Part shown: in pieces, positions 27,368 to 37,293 of the stretch
How the letters are laid out: every line of letters starts with the position of its first letter
Numbering within the stretch: position 1 is the first letter of the stretch
From: Pleomorphomonas sp. JP5
GTDB taxonomy: Bacteria > Pseudomonadota > Alphaproteobacteria > Rhizobiales > Pleomorphomonadaceae
Direction: 5' to 3'
Assembly (NCBI RefSeq): GCF_023721815.1
Contig: NZ_JAMDLI010000006.1
Location: forward strand, 124,001-188,000
Length of the DNA stretch: 64,000 bases
Program-made: the position numbers and the translations under genes
Notes under the pieces: generated by a model
The model's input: the letters and a program-made list of their open reading frames with translations, nothing else
What the model was told of the DNA's origin: nothing
The model's database searches: none

Positions 27368-28057
27368 TCAGTCCTCGGCCGAACCGCCGTCGAAACCGAA
27401 GAACTGGCCGGTCGTTTCCAGCGTCAACGCGTCGATCACGCCGACGATGCCGCGCGCGCTTTCGGCAAGGCTGACCTGGGCCTCCTCGCCGTCCGGCCCC
27501 GTGCCGACCGCGCCGGGATGGATCAGCGCCACCGAGACGCCGGCCGGCTTGAGGTCGTGGGCGAGCGACTGCATCACCTTGACCACCGCCGCCTTGGCCG
27601 CCTGCCGGGCATCCGCGTCGAGCAGGTCGAGACTGCGAACGTCGCCGATCGGCAGGATGGTGGCGATCTTGCCACCGCGCGTCATGTTGGACAGCGCCGC
27701 CTGCGCCACGAACAGAGGCCCGGTGGCGTTGACCTGCAAGGAGGCGCGAAATGTACCGCCGACGAGGTTGCCGGAGGGCGAGACACCCGTTCCCAGCAGC
27801 ATGCCGGTGTTGTTGATGAGGATGTCGATCCGCTCCGACAGCCGCGCCGCCAGATTGACCACGGCGCTGGCCGCGCGAACGTCGAGGGAGATCAGCCGCA
27901 TGTGGTCGGCATGGTCGGCGTAGAGCGACGCCAGCGCCTCCGGAACCGGGCCGGGCCGGTGGATGGCGAGCACGCGCGCCCCGCGCTGGAGATACTGGCG
28001 GACGAGCTCCAGGCCGACGCCTCGGCTTGCCCCCGTAATCAGGACCGTCGGTGTCAT
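27368..28057 (-). CDS. SDR-fold protein lacking the catalytic Ser and Tyr
   Basis: A 229-residue short-chain-dehydrogenase fold. It keeps the cofactor motif TGASRGVG and the NNTG structural motif (LINNTGMLLG), so it should bind NAD(P). In the active-site region the segment reads ATILPIGDVRS then DADARQAAKAAV: the expected Tyr of YxxxK is Arg, and the usual catalytic Ser is not in place. It may act in a non-standard way or serve as a sensor. The ATG at 28057 is chosen for its GGAGG site; the frame extends 46 codons upstream without family similarity. It stands alone between DUF2336 and the amine dehydrogenase regulator. Confidence 0.85.
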   Translation of the reverse strand: MTPTVLITGASRGVGLELVRQYLQRGARVLAIHRPGPVPEALASLYADHADHMRLISLDVRAASAVVNLAARLSERIDILINNTGMLLGTGVSPSGNLVGGTFRASLQVNATGPLFVAQAALSNMTRGGKIATILPIGDVRSLDLLDADARQAAKAAVVKVMQSLAHDLKPAGVSVALIHPGAVGTGPDGEEAQVSLAESARGIVGVIDALTLETTGQFFGFDGGSAED

Positions 28058-28339
28058 GGTGCCCTCCACGCAACAAGCCAGACCCAGCCGACGAAAGGTC
28101 CTAGCCCCCCAAGGCCGGGTTTCCGCCGCGCGGCCACGACCGGAACGCAGCCGGATCGGGGCGGCGGCACTATGGCTAGCCGTCAAAGCGCGCACATGAG
28201 TGGAAAGACTTATCGGGGCTTTACGATAGTGGAGAAACGGAGGCTGAGGATTCCCGGCAACGCTCCTTCGCCACCTGCGGTTTAGAAACTCGCCCGAGAA
28301 CGCGCTGGAGTGAGGCGAACGAGAACCGGAGCCGCGCGG

Positions 28340-29296
28340 CTAAACATCGATGCCGGGCCGCCGCATGCGCTCGGGAGCAAGGCGCATCGCGGTCTGCGAC
28401 GGCAACTCGCCGAACAGGTCGTTGTAGTAGTGCGAGAAGCGACCGAGGTGCCAGAACCCCCAGCGCACGGCGACTTCGGACACCGAGGCCCGGTTGTCGC
28501 GATCGAGGAGGTCGCGTCGTGCTCCGTTGAGCCGCTGGTCGCGCATCCAGCTGCCGGGCCCACGCCCCACCGTGTTGATGAAGGCCTGGCGAACCACCTG
28601 CTCGGGCAGGTCGATCCGGCGGCAGACCTCGGCCACCGACAACGGATCGCGCCCCGCGGCGTCGAAATGATCCCTGACCAGACGAAACACCGCCCAGTCG
28701 GTCTGCGAGGGAGAGGCGCCCTGCCGCCGTCCCGGCCGGAGACCGCGCAGGTAGGAAAGCCGATCGGTGATCATGGCCGGCAGGAAGGACGCCATCTCGC
28801 TCATGCCGGCGCCGGCCTCGGGAAACGTCATCAGAAGCGACAGAAGCCAGCTGGCGATGGCATAGGTCTCAAGGCCCGTCGAGATCTGGCTGGCTGGCCG
28901 GACGCCCGAACCCTCAGCCTCGCCCAGCGGCTCGTCGTACTCGACGAAGATGATGTCGCAGCCGGCCGGCATGGCGGCGTGAAACTCCTCGCCGCCGGCG
29001 AGGAAGCAGGAGCTTTCCGGCGTGATCGCCTCGGCGTTCATTCGCCACGCGTCCGACTGCCTCAGCGACTGGACGAACACGGAGCGCCCGGCCGGGGGCG
29101 TGGTGCGCTGCTCCACCGCCACGCTGATGGTCTCGCGTGTCACCTTGACGTTGCCGATGCTCAGCCGGCGGACCTCGCCGTGATAGCGGCCGGGTCCCAT
29201 CTGCGCATAGCGCTGCGTCCAGCCGTCGAGGGCGCCCTCCTGTTCGGAGCCATCGGAAAACTGTCGTTGGATGAGTTCGTGGCGCCCGCCTGCCAT
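28340..29296 (-). CDS. AraC-family regulator divergent from the amine dehydrogenase operon
   Basis: A 318-residue regulator of the AraC class with a long N-terminal domain similar in layout to AraC regulators of amine and diol catabolism (RETISVAVEQRTTPPAGRSVFV, ITPESSCFLAGGEEF). The C-terminal HTH pair is LSVAEVCRRIDLPEQVVRQAFINTVG and ASVSEVAVRWGFWHLGRFSHYYNDLFG. Its start is 149 bases from the mauB start in the opposite direction. It is therefore the natural activator of the amine operon, in place of the LysR-type MauR known from Paracoccus. A GGGGGGC stretch serves as ribosome site. Confidence 0.85.
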   Translation of the reverse strand: MAGGRHELIQRQFSDGSEQEGALDGWTQRYAQMGPGRYHGEVRRLSIGNVKVTRETISVAVEQRTTPPAGRSVFVQSLRQSDAWRMNAEAITPESSCFLAGGEEFHAAMPAGCDIIFVEYDEPLGEAEGSGVRPASQISTGLETYAIASWLLSLLMTFPEAGAGMSEMASFLPAMITDRLSYLRGLRPGRRQGASPSQTDWAVFRLVRDHFDAAGRDPLSVAEVCRRIDLPEQVVRQAFINTVGRGPGSWMRDQRLNGARRDLLDRDNRASVSEVAVRWGFWHLGRFSHYYNDLFGELPSQTAMRLAPERMRRPGIDV

Positions 29297-29445
29297 GTTG
29301 CCCCCCGCGAAAGGACACGGCCAAAGCTGCCATGTGAACGATCGGAAGGCATGTTCATTTTCTGGGCAGTTGCTGTTTCGAAACTGGATAGCTTGCGCGG
29401 CCTAGTCAGTTTTACGGTCAGGTAAACCCACTATGGAGACCTGCC

Positions 29446-30585
29446 GTGTTGAAACTGACGCATGTCACTCTTGGCGCACTCCTCGCCGCCACGCCAGCCG
29501 CCTTCGCGGAAGACGCCTTCAAGCCGGAACAGGTGACCGTGAAGGAGGCGATCGACCCCGGCCCGAATGTCTTCGTCTACCAGGGGGAATGGAAGGGGGC
29601 CGGGTCGATCGCCGTCTTCGCCCAGGACAGCCTCAAGCTGAAGGGCCTGATGCCGACCGGCTCCATGGGGCAGATGCTGCTCGCCCCCGACGGCAAGACG
29701 GCCTGGGCGCAATCATCCTATCTCAAGCGCATCGTCTACGGCCCGAACGAGCAGGCGCTGCAAACCTTCGACGTCGACACGCTGACCATCAAGGGCGAGG
29801 CCATCCTGCCGCCCAAGGCGGCCATGGCCCTCGGCTACTCGGTCCTGCTGCGCCTTTCGAGCGACGGCAAACTGGTCTTCGTCCAGAACGCCACGCCGGC
29901 CTCCTCCGTCACGGTCGCCGACGCGGCCACCGGCGCCACCTTGCAGGAGGTTCCGACGCCGGGCTGCTGGGGGATCTATCCGCTGCCGGCCAAAAGCGGC
30001 TTCGCCACCATCTGCGGCGACGGCACCTTCTCCACCGTGACGATCTCCGATGACGGCAAGAACGCCTCGGCCGCAGCCTCGGAGCCGATCTTCGACCCCG
30101 ACGCCGACCCCATCTTCGTCGAGGACGAAACCTACGACGGCGCCCTCTACTTCGTCTCCTACAAAGGCATGCTCTACAAGCTCGACCCGAGCGGAGACAC
30201 GGTCGCCAAGCTCGACACGACGGACCTGACCGCCGGTGTGGAAGGCGGCTGGGCGCCGGGCGGCTATCAGCTGATGAGCGTCGCCCCCAAGGCCGGCGTG
30301 CTGTTCATCCAGATGCATCCGGACGCCAAGGACGGCAGCCACAAGTCCGTGGCCAAGGAGATCTGGGCCTACGACCTCAAGGCCAAGAAGGTGCTGTCCC
30401 GCACCGAGGTCGAGGACGTCGCCTCGCTGGTCGCCTCGAAATCCGACAAACCGGTGGTCTTCGGCTCCACCGAAGTGGGCAAGCTTCTCCGCTTCGAGAC
30501 CGATCCGGCCGCGGGCTACGCCCTGAAGCCCGCCGGCGAAGCCGCCCTGACCGGGTTCCCCCTCACCCTCGATCTGGTGGAATGA
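29446..30585 (+). CDS. mauB: Quinohaemoprotein-type TTQ amine dehydrogenase, heavy (beta-propeller) subunit
   Basis: The large subunit of a methylamine/aromatic amine dehydrogenase: a signal peptide (LTHVTLGALLAATPAAFA) and a seven-bladed propeller with blade repeats such as GPNVFVYQGEW, GQMLLAPDGKTAWAQ and LLRLSSDGKLVFVQNATP. At 379 residues it is a little shorter than Paracoccus MauB. It scaffolds the small TTQ subunit in the periplasm. The GTG start has GGAG upstream. Whether the enzyme is a methylamine (MauB) or aromatic amine (AauB) dehydrogenase is not settled by eye; the operon order B-E-D-A with no F or G resembles the aau cluster of Alcaligenes. The ATGA overlap with the next gene implies one operon. 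Confidence 0.9.
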   Translation: MLKLTHVTLGALLAATPAAFAEDAFKPEQVTVKEAIDPGPNVFVYQGEWKGAGSIAVFAQDSLKLKGLMPTGSMGQMLLAPDGKTAWAQSSYLKRIVYGPNEQALQTFDVDTLTIKGEAILPPKAAMALGYSVLLRLSSDGKLVFVQNATPASSVTVADAATGATLQEVPTPGCWGIYPLPAKSGFATICGDGTFSTVTISDDGKNASAAASEPIFDPDADPIFVEDETYDGALYFVSYKGMLYKLDPSGDTVAKLDTTDLTAGVEGGWAPGGYQLMSVAPKAGVLFIQMHPDAKDGSHKSVAKEIWAYDLKAKKVLSRTEVEDVASLVASKSDKPVVFGSTEVGKLLRFETDPAAGYALKPAGEAALTGFPLTLDLVE

Positions 30586-31115
30586 TGGAAAGCTCCTGGC
30601 CCTCCCTCGTGGCTGGCATGGCCACGGCCTTCACGGCGATCCTCTACGCCCGCGCCAGCGTACACAAGCTGTTCGATCTCACGGCCTTCTCGGGCTTCGT
30701 CGAGGACTACCAGCTTGCCCCTCGCGCCTGGTCCAAGGCGATCGCCCTGGCGCTGGCACTCGTCGAAACCGCCATTGCCGCCTCGCTGGTCGCACCGATC
30801 ACCCGCCCCTTCGGGCTTCTGGCCGGCGCCGCGCTCTTGGCGCTCTATGCCGGCGCCATGGCGATCAACATCCGTCGTGGCCGCACCTACGTGGAATGCG
30901 GCTGCGGCGGCCCGGTTCAGCCCATCAACGGGGCAACCCTGATGCGCAACGGGGCGCTCGCGGCGATGGCGCTTCTCGGCCTCGTCGGCCCCGGCGAGGG
31001 ACTGGGCGTGGCGGAAGCCTTCACGGCGATTGCCGGCGGCGCCACGCTGTTCATCGGCTTCCTGCTGGCCGAGCAGATGATCGCCAACGCTTCCTACCTC
31101 AAGGCCCGGCACTGA
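30582..31115 (+). CDS. mauE: Amine dehydrogenase maturation protein MauE (membrane)
   Basis: A 177-residue integral membrane protein of the MauE/DoxX-like family with about four to five hydrophobic segments. It is needed, with MauD, for processing and disulfide formation in the small subunit. A Cys-x-Cys pair sits in the loop YVECGCGGP, consistent with electron passage to MauD. The start overlaps the mauB stop (ATGA) and the mauD gene follows after 41 bases. Confidence 0.9.
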   Translation: MMESSWPSLVAGMATAFTAILYARASVHKLFDLTAFSGFVEDYQLAPRAWSKAIALALALVETAIAASLVAPITRPFGLLAGAALLALYAGAMAINIRRGRTYVECGCGGPVQPINGATLMRNGALAAMALLGLVGPGEGLGVAEAFTAIAGGATLFIGFLLAEQMIANASYLKARH

Positions 31116-31156
31116 TCCCGATAGTGGCCCCAGTACTGACAAGGACACGAAGCAGC

Positions 31157-31753
31157 ATGAACGCTCTCATTTTCGCCGTCGCGCTTCTCTGGGTGGTTGT
31201 CGTCGCCCTGATCGTCGCGCTCTTCGCCCTCGCCCGTCAGGTCGGCGTCCTGTTCGAACGCATCGCCCCGATGGGCGCGCTCGTCAACGACTCCGGCCCG
31301 CAGGTCGGCCAGGCCTCGCCGCTGTTCCAGCTACCCAGCCTCAACGGCGGTCAGGTGTCCATCGGCCCGCGCCAGGGCAAGGCCACGCTGGTCTTCTTCC
31401 TGTCGTCGACCTGCCCGATCTGCAAGAAGCTGCTGCCGATGCTCAAGTCGGTGCGCCAGTCGGAAACCACCATCGACGTGGTGCTGGCCTCCGACAGCGA
31501 GGAAGCCAAGCTGCGCCGCTTCATCTACAGCGCCGACCTCAAGGACTTCGCCTTCGTCAACTCCACCGAACTCGGTCTCGCCTATCGCGTATCCCGCCTG
31601 CCGTTCGCCGTCCTGATCGGCCCCGACGGCGTGATCCGCTCCAAGGGCCTGATCAACAGCCGCGAACAGCTGGAAAGCCTGTTCAACGCACATGAGCTCG
31701 GCGTGTCCTCGATCCAGTCCTACCTCGACCAGCCCGCCGCCGCTCGCGGATGA
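31157..31753 (+). CDS. mauD: Amine dehydrogenase maturation protein MauD (thioredoxin-like)
   Basis: A membrane-anchored thioredoxin/redoxin-fold protein of 198 residues. One N-terminal membrane helix (ALLWVVVVALIVALFALA) is followed by a periplasmic domain with the redox pair C86-P-I-C89 in LSSTCPICKK. It should catalyse the six disulfides of the small subunit. The ATG at 31157 is the first start that places the anchor at the N-terminus. It ends 19 bases before the mauA GTG. Confidence 0.92.
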   Translation: MNALIFAVALLWVVVVALIVALFALARQVGVLFERIAPMGALVNDSGPQVGQASPLFQLPSLNGGQVSIGPRQGKATLVFFLSSTCPICKKLLPMLKSVRQSETTIDVVLASDSEEAKLRRFIYSADLKDFAFVNSTELGLAYRVSRLPFAVLIGPDGVIRSKGLINSREQLESLFNAHELGVSSIQSYLDQPAAARG

Positions 31754-31772
31754 CCCCGAAAGGAGCCTCGAA

Positions 31773-32306
31773 GTGTTCAACCTTATCGACAAACTGACCG
31801 GCTGGATGGACAAGATGACCGAGGGCAGCGCCCGCCGAATGGCGCTCAGCACCGGTCGCCGCTCCTTTCTGGCCCGAACGGGCGCCGTGATCGTCGGCGG
31901 CGCCATGCTACCCGTACTGCCCTTCGACCGCACCTTCGGCATAGTGCCGGCCAACGCCGCCGAAGCGGACGAGTTCTCCTGCGAATACTGGCGCTACTGC
32001 GCCCTCGACGGCAACCTGTGCAACTCTTGCGGCGGCACGCTGACGCAGTGTCCGCCGGGGTCTGAGGCCTCCAAGGTGTCCTGGGTCGGCACCTGCAAGA
32101 ACCCGGCCGACGGCAAGGATTATCTCGTCTCCTACAACGACTGCTGCGGCCGCACCGAATGCGACAATGCGCCCTTCTGCAACACCAACCAGGGTGAGCG
32201 CCCGGGCTACCGCATGGGCCTGCACAACGACATCAACTGGTGCATGGCCAATGCGTCGGTGGGCTATCACTGCACCGTCGCCGTGCTGGTGGGGCTGGCC
32301 GAATGA
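31773..32306 (+). CDS. mauA: TTQ amine dehydrogenase, small (catalytic) subunit
   Basis: The catalytic subunit carrying tryptophan tryptophylquinone. A Tat-type signal is visible (STGRRSFLARTGAVIVGG, RR at 29-30). The mature part has the family's 12 cysteines (70, 76, 83, 86, 93, 108, 124, 125, 130, 136, 157, 167). The two TTQ tryptophans are W104 (KVSWVGTC) and W156 (NDINWCMAN), and the catalytic-base aspartate is D123 in YNDCC, 19 residues after W104 as in Paracoccus (W57, D76). It oxidises a primary amine to aldehyde plus ammonia. GTG start with AAAGGAG. No mauG or mauF homologue is in the window, so TTQ formation must depend on factors elsewhere or on another route. Confidence 0.93.
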   Translation: MFNLIDKLTGWMDKMTEGSARRMALSTGRRSFLARTGAVIVGGAMLPVLPFDRTFGIVPANAAEADEFSCEYWRYCALDGNLCNSCGGTLTQCPPGSEASKVSWVGTCKNPADGKDYLVSYNDCCGRTECDNAPFCNTNQGERPGYRMGLHNDINWCMANASVGYHCTVAVLVGLAE

Positions 32307-32758
32307 GGACAAGGATGCGCCTCGCTTCCGCGTTGATCGCCACCGCGTTTGTCGCGGTGGCAGCTCCTGCCCTGGCCGCCGACGGGACGGAGGTGTTCGA
32401 AAGCGTCTGCGCGGCCTGCCACCAGTCCGGCGGCACGGGAACGCCCGGCCTGGCGCCGCCGCTGGTCGACCCGGCGCTGTGGCAACGGCTCGGCGACAAG
32501 GCTCCGGATTACGTTGCGAACGTCATGATCGGCGGCCTCAGCGGCACCATCACCGCCGGCGGGCAGGGCTACTATGGCCTCGCCATGCCGAGCCAGGAGT
32601 ACCTGTCCGACGAGGAACTGCTGGCAGCCGCCAACCACGTGCTCCAGGATCTCGCCGGCTCCAAGCTCGTCGTCACGCCCGACATGATCGCCGCCGCCCG
32701 CGCCGCGCCGCTCGGACACAAGGCGCTGATCGCCCTGCGCAAGGGAGCAACGCCATGA
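32303..32758 (+). CDS. Periplasmic c-type cytochrome of the amine dehydrogenase operon (first)
   Basis: A 151-residue monohaem cytochrome c with signal peptide (RLASALIATAFVAVAAPALA) and haem-binding motif C36-A-A-C39-H40. A likely distal Met lies in YYGLAMPSQEYLSDEE. It overlaps the mauA stop by four bases (ATGA), so it is co-translated with the enzyme. It is a good candidate for the electron acceptor of the TTQ dehydrogenase, the role taken by the copper protein amicyanin (mauC) in Paracoccus. Confidence 0.88.
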   Translation: MRTRMRLASALIATAFVAVAAPALAADGTEVFESVCAACHQSGGTGTPGLAPPLVDPALWQRLGDKAPDYVANVMIGGLSGTITAGGQGYYGLAMPSQEYLSDEELLAAANHVLQDLAGSKLVVTPDMIAAARAAPLGHKALIALRKGATP

Positions 32759-33225
32759 CCGCCCGCGCCGCTTTGCCCCTTCTCGGCGTCGCGCTGGTGG
32801 CCGGCCTCGTCGCCGCCACCGTCGCCATCGCCGAGACGCCGCACCGCAAGCCGCGAACCAACTTCATCCTGCGCTGCGTCGGCTGTCACGGCATGGACGG
32901 GGCCGGCAGCGAGAAGGGCGGCATCCCGGACTTCCGCAACTACGTGGGGGCGTTCAGTCGCGACGAAGCGGGCCGGACCTATGTGATGCACGTGCCCGGC
33001 GTGGTGAACGCCAGCCTGACCAACGCCGAGATCGCCGAGGTCATGAACTACGTGATGACGACCTTCGGCGGGCCGTCGCTGCCCGACGACTACCGCCCCC
33101 TCGACGAAGCGGAGGTCGACCGGCTGCGCGCCGTTCCGGTGGAGGACATCGTCGCCCTGCGCCGCGACCTCTCCGCCTCGCTCGCCAAGCAGGGGATCGC
33201 CACCGCCGGCTACCCCTGGCCCTGA
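32755..33225 (+). CDS. Periplasmic c-type cytochrome of the amine dehydrogenase operon (second)
   Basis: A 156-residue protein with an N-terminal signal or anchor (LPLLGVALVAGLVAATVAIA) and the haem motif C41-V-G-C44-H45. A Met in YVMHVPGVVNASLTNAEIAEVMNYV may be the distal ligand. Its start overlaps the stop of the first cytochrome (ATGA). It is the last gene of the operon; the convergent gene at 33237 ends 11 bases away. It may pass electrons on towards an oxidase. The two cytochromes are not near-identical, so they are unlikely to be a recent duplication. Confidence 0.85.
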   Translation: MTARAALPLLGVALVAGLVAATVAIAETPHRKPRTNFILRCVGCHGMDGAGSEKGGIPDFRNYVGAFSRDEAGRTYVMHVPGVVNASLTNAEIAEVMNYVMTTFGGPSLPDDYRPLDEAEVDRLRAVPVEDIVALRRDLSASLAKQGIATAGYPWP

Positions 33226-33236
33226 GCATCGGCTCC

Positions 33237-33521
33237 TTACGGCGCCTGTTCTTCGCCGCCCGCATCCCACGGCCACGGCCCGTTGGCGTCCTTCAGGCGC
33301 TTGCGGGCGCCCTTCAGGATTTTCTCGAAGTTCTCGCTGAGCGGCTCGTCGAGCGCCTGCTCCAGGAGGATCAGCACGGCGTCGAGCGACCACACCTCGG
33401 CGTCGTCCTCCAGCGTCTCCTGGATGCCCTCGGCATTCTCGTCGTCGACGACGCGGGCCAGCCACTCGTGCAGCACGATGGCCTCGTCCCGGCTGATGGT
33501 GAGGGTAACGGTGTCGGCCAT
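33237..33521 (-). CDS. Small acidic hypothetical protein
   Basis: A 94-residue protein with no family I can name. It is strongly acidic in the middle (VVDDENAEGIQETLEDDAEVWSLDAVLILLEQALDEPL) and looks all-helical after a short beta segment (VTLTISRDEAIVLHEWL). It ends 3 bases before the trans-aconitate methyltransferase start region in the same direction (gene order on the minus strand: methyltransferase, then this protein), so the two may be co-transcribed. There is no signal peptide. Confidence 0.7.
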   Translation of the reverse strand: MADTVTLTISRDEAIVLHEWLARVVDDENAEGIQETLEDDAEVWSLDAVLILLEQALDEPLSENFEKILKGARKRLKDANGPWPWDAGGEEQAP

Positions 33522-33524
33522 GGT

Positions 33525-34289
33525 CTACCTCGTCGCAACGATGAACAGTCTTGGAAATCTCAGAAGCACGCCGCCATCCTTCAGCGGCGGATAGGCCTCG
33601 GCCACCTTCTCGGTGTAGGCGGCGAGGAAATCGGCCCGCTCGCCCTCGTCGAGCGGATCGAGGAAGGGCTTGAGGCCGGTCGAGCGCACCCACTCCACCA
33701 CCGCCGCCGCGTCGGCCAGCGGGTGGTTGTAGATGCTGTGCCAGATGTCGAGCCGGCGGCAGTGCGGCCTCAAGGCCTCGTAATAGGCCCGGACCGGCGG
33801 CAGCGGCGCGCGGGCCGCGTCCCTGAGCTTGTCGGCCCAGCGACCGGAAGCGGCCACCTCGCGCATCAGCGCATGCGAGGGCTCGGCGATGTTGTCGGGC
33901 ATCTGCACCGCGAGCACGCCGCCGGGCGCCAGCTCGTCCATCAGATGGACGAACAGGCCGAGATGGCCGGGCAGCCACTGGAACACGGCATTGGCAAAGA
34001 TGAGATCGGGCGGCGCATCCGGCTTGAAGGTGGCGGCGTCGGCCAGCCTGAACTCGACGTTCGGCAGGCGCGCCCGCGCCTTGTCGAGCATGGCCGGCGA
34101 GGTGTCGATGCCAAGATGCCGCGCCGCCGGAAAGCATTCGACCAGGAGTTCGGTGGAGTTGCCCGGCCCGCAGCCGATGTCGACCACGAAGGACGGATTG
34201 GCGAGTGGAACGGCGTTGACGAGATCGCGCGCCGGCCGCGTCCTCTCGTCCTCGAACTTCAGGTAGGTTTCAGGCGACCAGTCGGCCAT
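33525..34289 (-). CDS. tam: Trans-aconitate 2-methyltransferase
   Basis: A class I SAM-dependent methyltransferase that methylates trans-aconitate, removing an inhibitor of aconitase. The start [20 protein letters not shown] is diagnostic of Tam. The SAM motif is [17 protein letters not shown], with GIDTSPAML as the acidic motif II and [15 protein letters not shown] as motif IV. 254 residues, close to E. coli Tam. The ATG at 34289 is used; upstream codons overlap the next gene and have no similarity. Confidence 0.93.
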   Translation of the reverse strand: MADWSPETYLKFEDERTRPARDLVNAVPLANPSFVVDIGCGPGNSTELLVECFPAARHLGIDTSPAMLDKARARLPNVEFRLADAATFKPDAPPDLIFANAVFQWLPGHLGLFVHLMDELAPGGVLAVQMPDNIAEPSHALMREVAASGRWADKLRDAARAPLPPVRAYYEALRPHCRRLDIWHSIYNHPLADAAAVVEWVRSTGLKPFLDPLDEGERADFLAAYTEKVAEAYPPLKDGGVLLRFPRLFIVATR

Positions 34290-34333
34290 GGGAGCAACTT
34301 CCTTGCTCGGATCGAGCGCAAGCACGAACGCAG

Positions 34334-34630
34334 TCAAGCCGCTTCATACCTGCGGATAGCGGCAAGATCTGTCACGAGTGAGGCGGCGTGAACCTTGAGG
34401 TCATAGCTCGCCTGCAAGGTCATCCAGAACTCAGGCGTCGTGTCGAAGAACTTCCCGAGGCGCAGCGCCGTGTCGGGGGTAACGCCGGTCTGCTCGCAGG
34501 CCAGCCGCTCGATGCGGGTGCGGGGAACACCAAGCCTCTTTGCCAGGGCACCCGCGCTCATCTTGAGTGGCACGAGGAACTCCTCGCGAAGGATCTCGCC
34601 GAGATGCACCGGGGGCAGAATGTCGGTCAT
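34334..34630 (-). CDS. higA: HigA-family antitoxin without an adjacent HigB
   Basis: A 98-residue HTH_XRE protein of the HigA (VapI) type: [14 protein letters not shown] at the start, HTH at [38 protein letters not shown], and the family tail [21 protein letters not shown]. In canonical modules the higB toxin lies directly upstream. Here only 56 bases separate this gene from ettA, and they hold the ettA terminator, so no toxin gene is present. It may be a remnant or a solitary regulator. Confidence 0.88.
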   Translation of the reverse strand: MTDILPPVHLGEILREEFLVPLKMSAGALAKRLGVPRTRIERLACEQTGVTPDTALRLGKFFDTTPEFWMTLQASYDLKVHAASLVTDLAAIRRYEAA

Positions 34631-34645
34631 GGCTAACCGTCCCTA

Positions 34646-34676
34646 GAAAAACAGGCCGCCGACATCGCCGGCGGCC
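34646..34676 (-). terminator. Rho-independent terminator of ettA
   Basis: On the minus strand GGCCGCCG, a 7-base loop and CGGCGGCC are followed by TGTTTTTC. It lies 10 bases after the ettA stop. Confidence 0.85.
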
Positions 34677-34686
34677 CGTGATCGCA

Positions 34687-36342
<1,656 letters not shown>

Positions 36343-36555
36343 GGCGTATCGACCTTCCGGTGGGCGGGTTTGCGTTTGGCCGGTGTTCTAGAGCATCCGC
36401 CCACCGAAGGGAAAGCAAAAATGCGGACGGCGGCGGCATAGTCCAGCCAACGTGAATTCGCGTGAAAAGAGGACGATCATCCCGAAAAGAAGCAAGTTTT
36501 GGCCATCGTAAAAAGGCCGTTATCACGAGAAAAACATCGACCACAAAAATAAAGG

Positions 36556-36583
36556 TTGACTATCTCAGCGGAAATCCTTATCC
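36556..36583 (+). promoter_or_regulatory. Candidate promoter of the cold-shock gene
   Basis: TTGACT (36556-36561) and TTATCC (36578-36583) with a 16-base spacer lie in an A+T-richer stretch about 150 bases before the cold-shock ATG. The resulting 5' leader of over 130 bases fits cold-shock mRNAs, whose leaders act as thermosensors. The 36343-36730 gap holds no gene. Confidence 0.4.
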
Positions 36584-36730
36584 GATGGCCCATCGATCTT
36601 TTCTTGCCGAGCTTTGGTTACGACGTACTTTGCAGTGCGTTTTGAACGAACCCTCCCTTTAAAGCATCGTTATCACCTTCCGCGACGCTTTTGCGCCGCG
36701 ATTTTCAATCATGCTGCGAAAGGGTTCATC

Positions 36731-36940
36731 ATGAACACTGGCACTGTAAAATGGTTCAACTCCACCAAGGGTTTCGGTTTCATTCAGCCTGACAACGGCG
36801 GTCCGGACGCCTTCGTCCACATCTCCGCCGTCGAGCGCGCCGGCATGCGCGATCTCGCCGAGGGCCAGAAGCTCAGCTACGACCTGGAAACCGACAAGCG
36901 CACCGGCAAGCAGTCGGCCGGCAACCTCCAGGCTGCCTGA
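36731..36940 (+). CDS. cspA: Cold-shock protein (CspA family)
   Basis: A 69-residue single cold-shock domain that binds single-stranded RNA or DNA. RNP1 is KGFGFIQ and RNP2 is FVHISAVE; the start is MNTGTVKWFN. The ATG at 36731 gives the exact family N-terminus; in-frame codons upstream are not part of it. It has a long 5' leader and ends before a strong terminator at 37003. Two small genes follow in the same direction. Confidence 0.95.
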   Translation: MNTGTVKWFNSTKGFGFIQPDNGGPDAFVHISAVERAGMRDLAEGQKLSYDLETDKRTGKQSAGNLQAA

Positions 36941-37002
36941 TCGGACATCTGCTCTCCCTTGACCACGGATGTACCGGCATTGCGAGAGTAGACACCAAAC
37001 GA

Positions 37003-37029
37003 GGTCAGGCATGTTGCCTGGCCTTTTTT
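37003..37029 (+). terminator. Rho-independent terminator of the cold-shock gene
   Basis: GGTCAGGCA, loop TGT, TGCCTGGCC (9 bp with one G-T pair), then TTTTTT. It lies 62 bases after the cspA stop. Confidence 0.88.
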
Positions 37030-37050
37030 ATTGCGGCCACGAGGTTTCCC

Positions 37051-37272
37051 ATGTCCGAGCAACATAGCAAGTCGCGCCAACAGGCCGAAATCGCCTTCGG
37101 CAAGACCCAATCGCAGTTCTTCGCGCGCGGACAGGCCCTAGAGGAACTCGACGCGATCACCACCGCCCGCAACGAGAAGACCGCGCGACTGCGCGAGGCC
37201 CGCCTTGCCAAGGAGGCCGAGGATAGCCTCGCCTTGGCCGCAAAGCCGGTGCATAAGCGGCCCGGCAGATAA
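37051..37272 (+). CDS. Small hypothetical protein downstream of cspA
   Basis: A 73-residue charged, probably helical protein (QAEIAFGKTQSQFFARGQALEELDAITTARNEKTARLREARLAKEAED) with no named domain. From memory, similar short ORFs often follow cold-shock genes in Rhizobiales. It starts 21 bases after the cspA terminator, and the DUF6481 gene begins 21 bases after its stop. No good Shine-Dalgarno is seen (CGAGGTTTCCC). Confidence 0.7.
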   Translation: MSEQHSKSRQQAEIAFGKTQSQFFARGQALEELDAITTARNEKTARLREARLAKEAEDSLALAAKPVHKRPGR

Positions 37273-37293
37273 CAGCCCCACAGGAACAGACAT

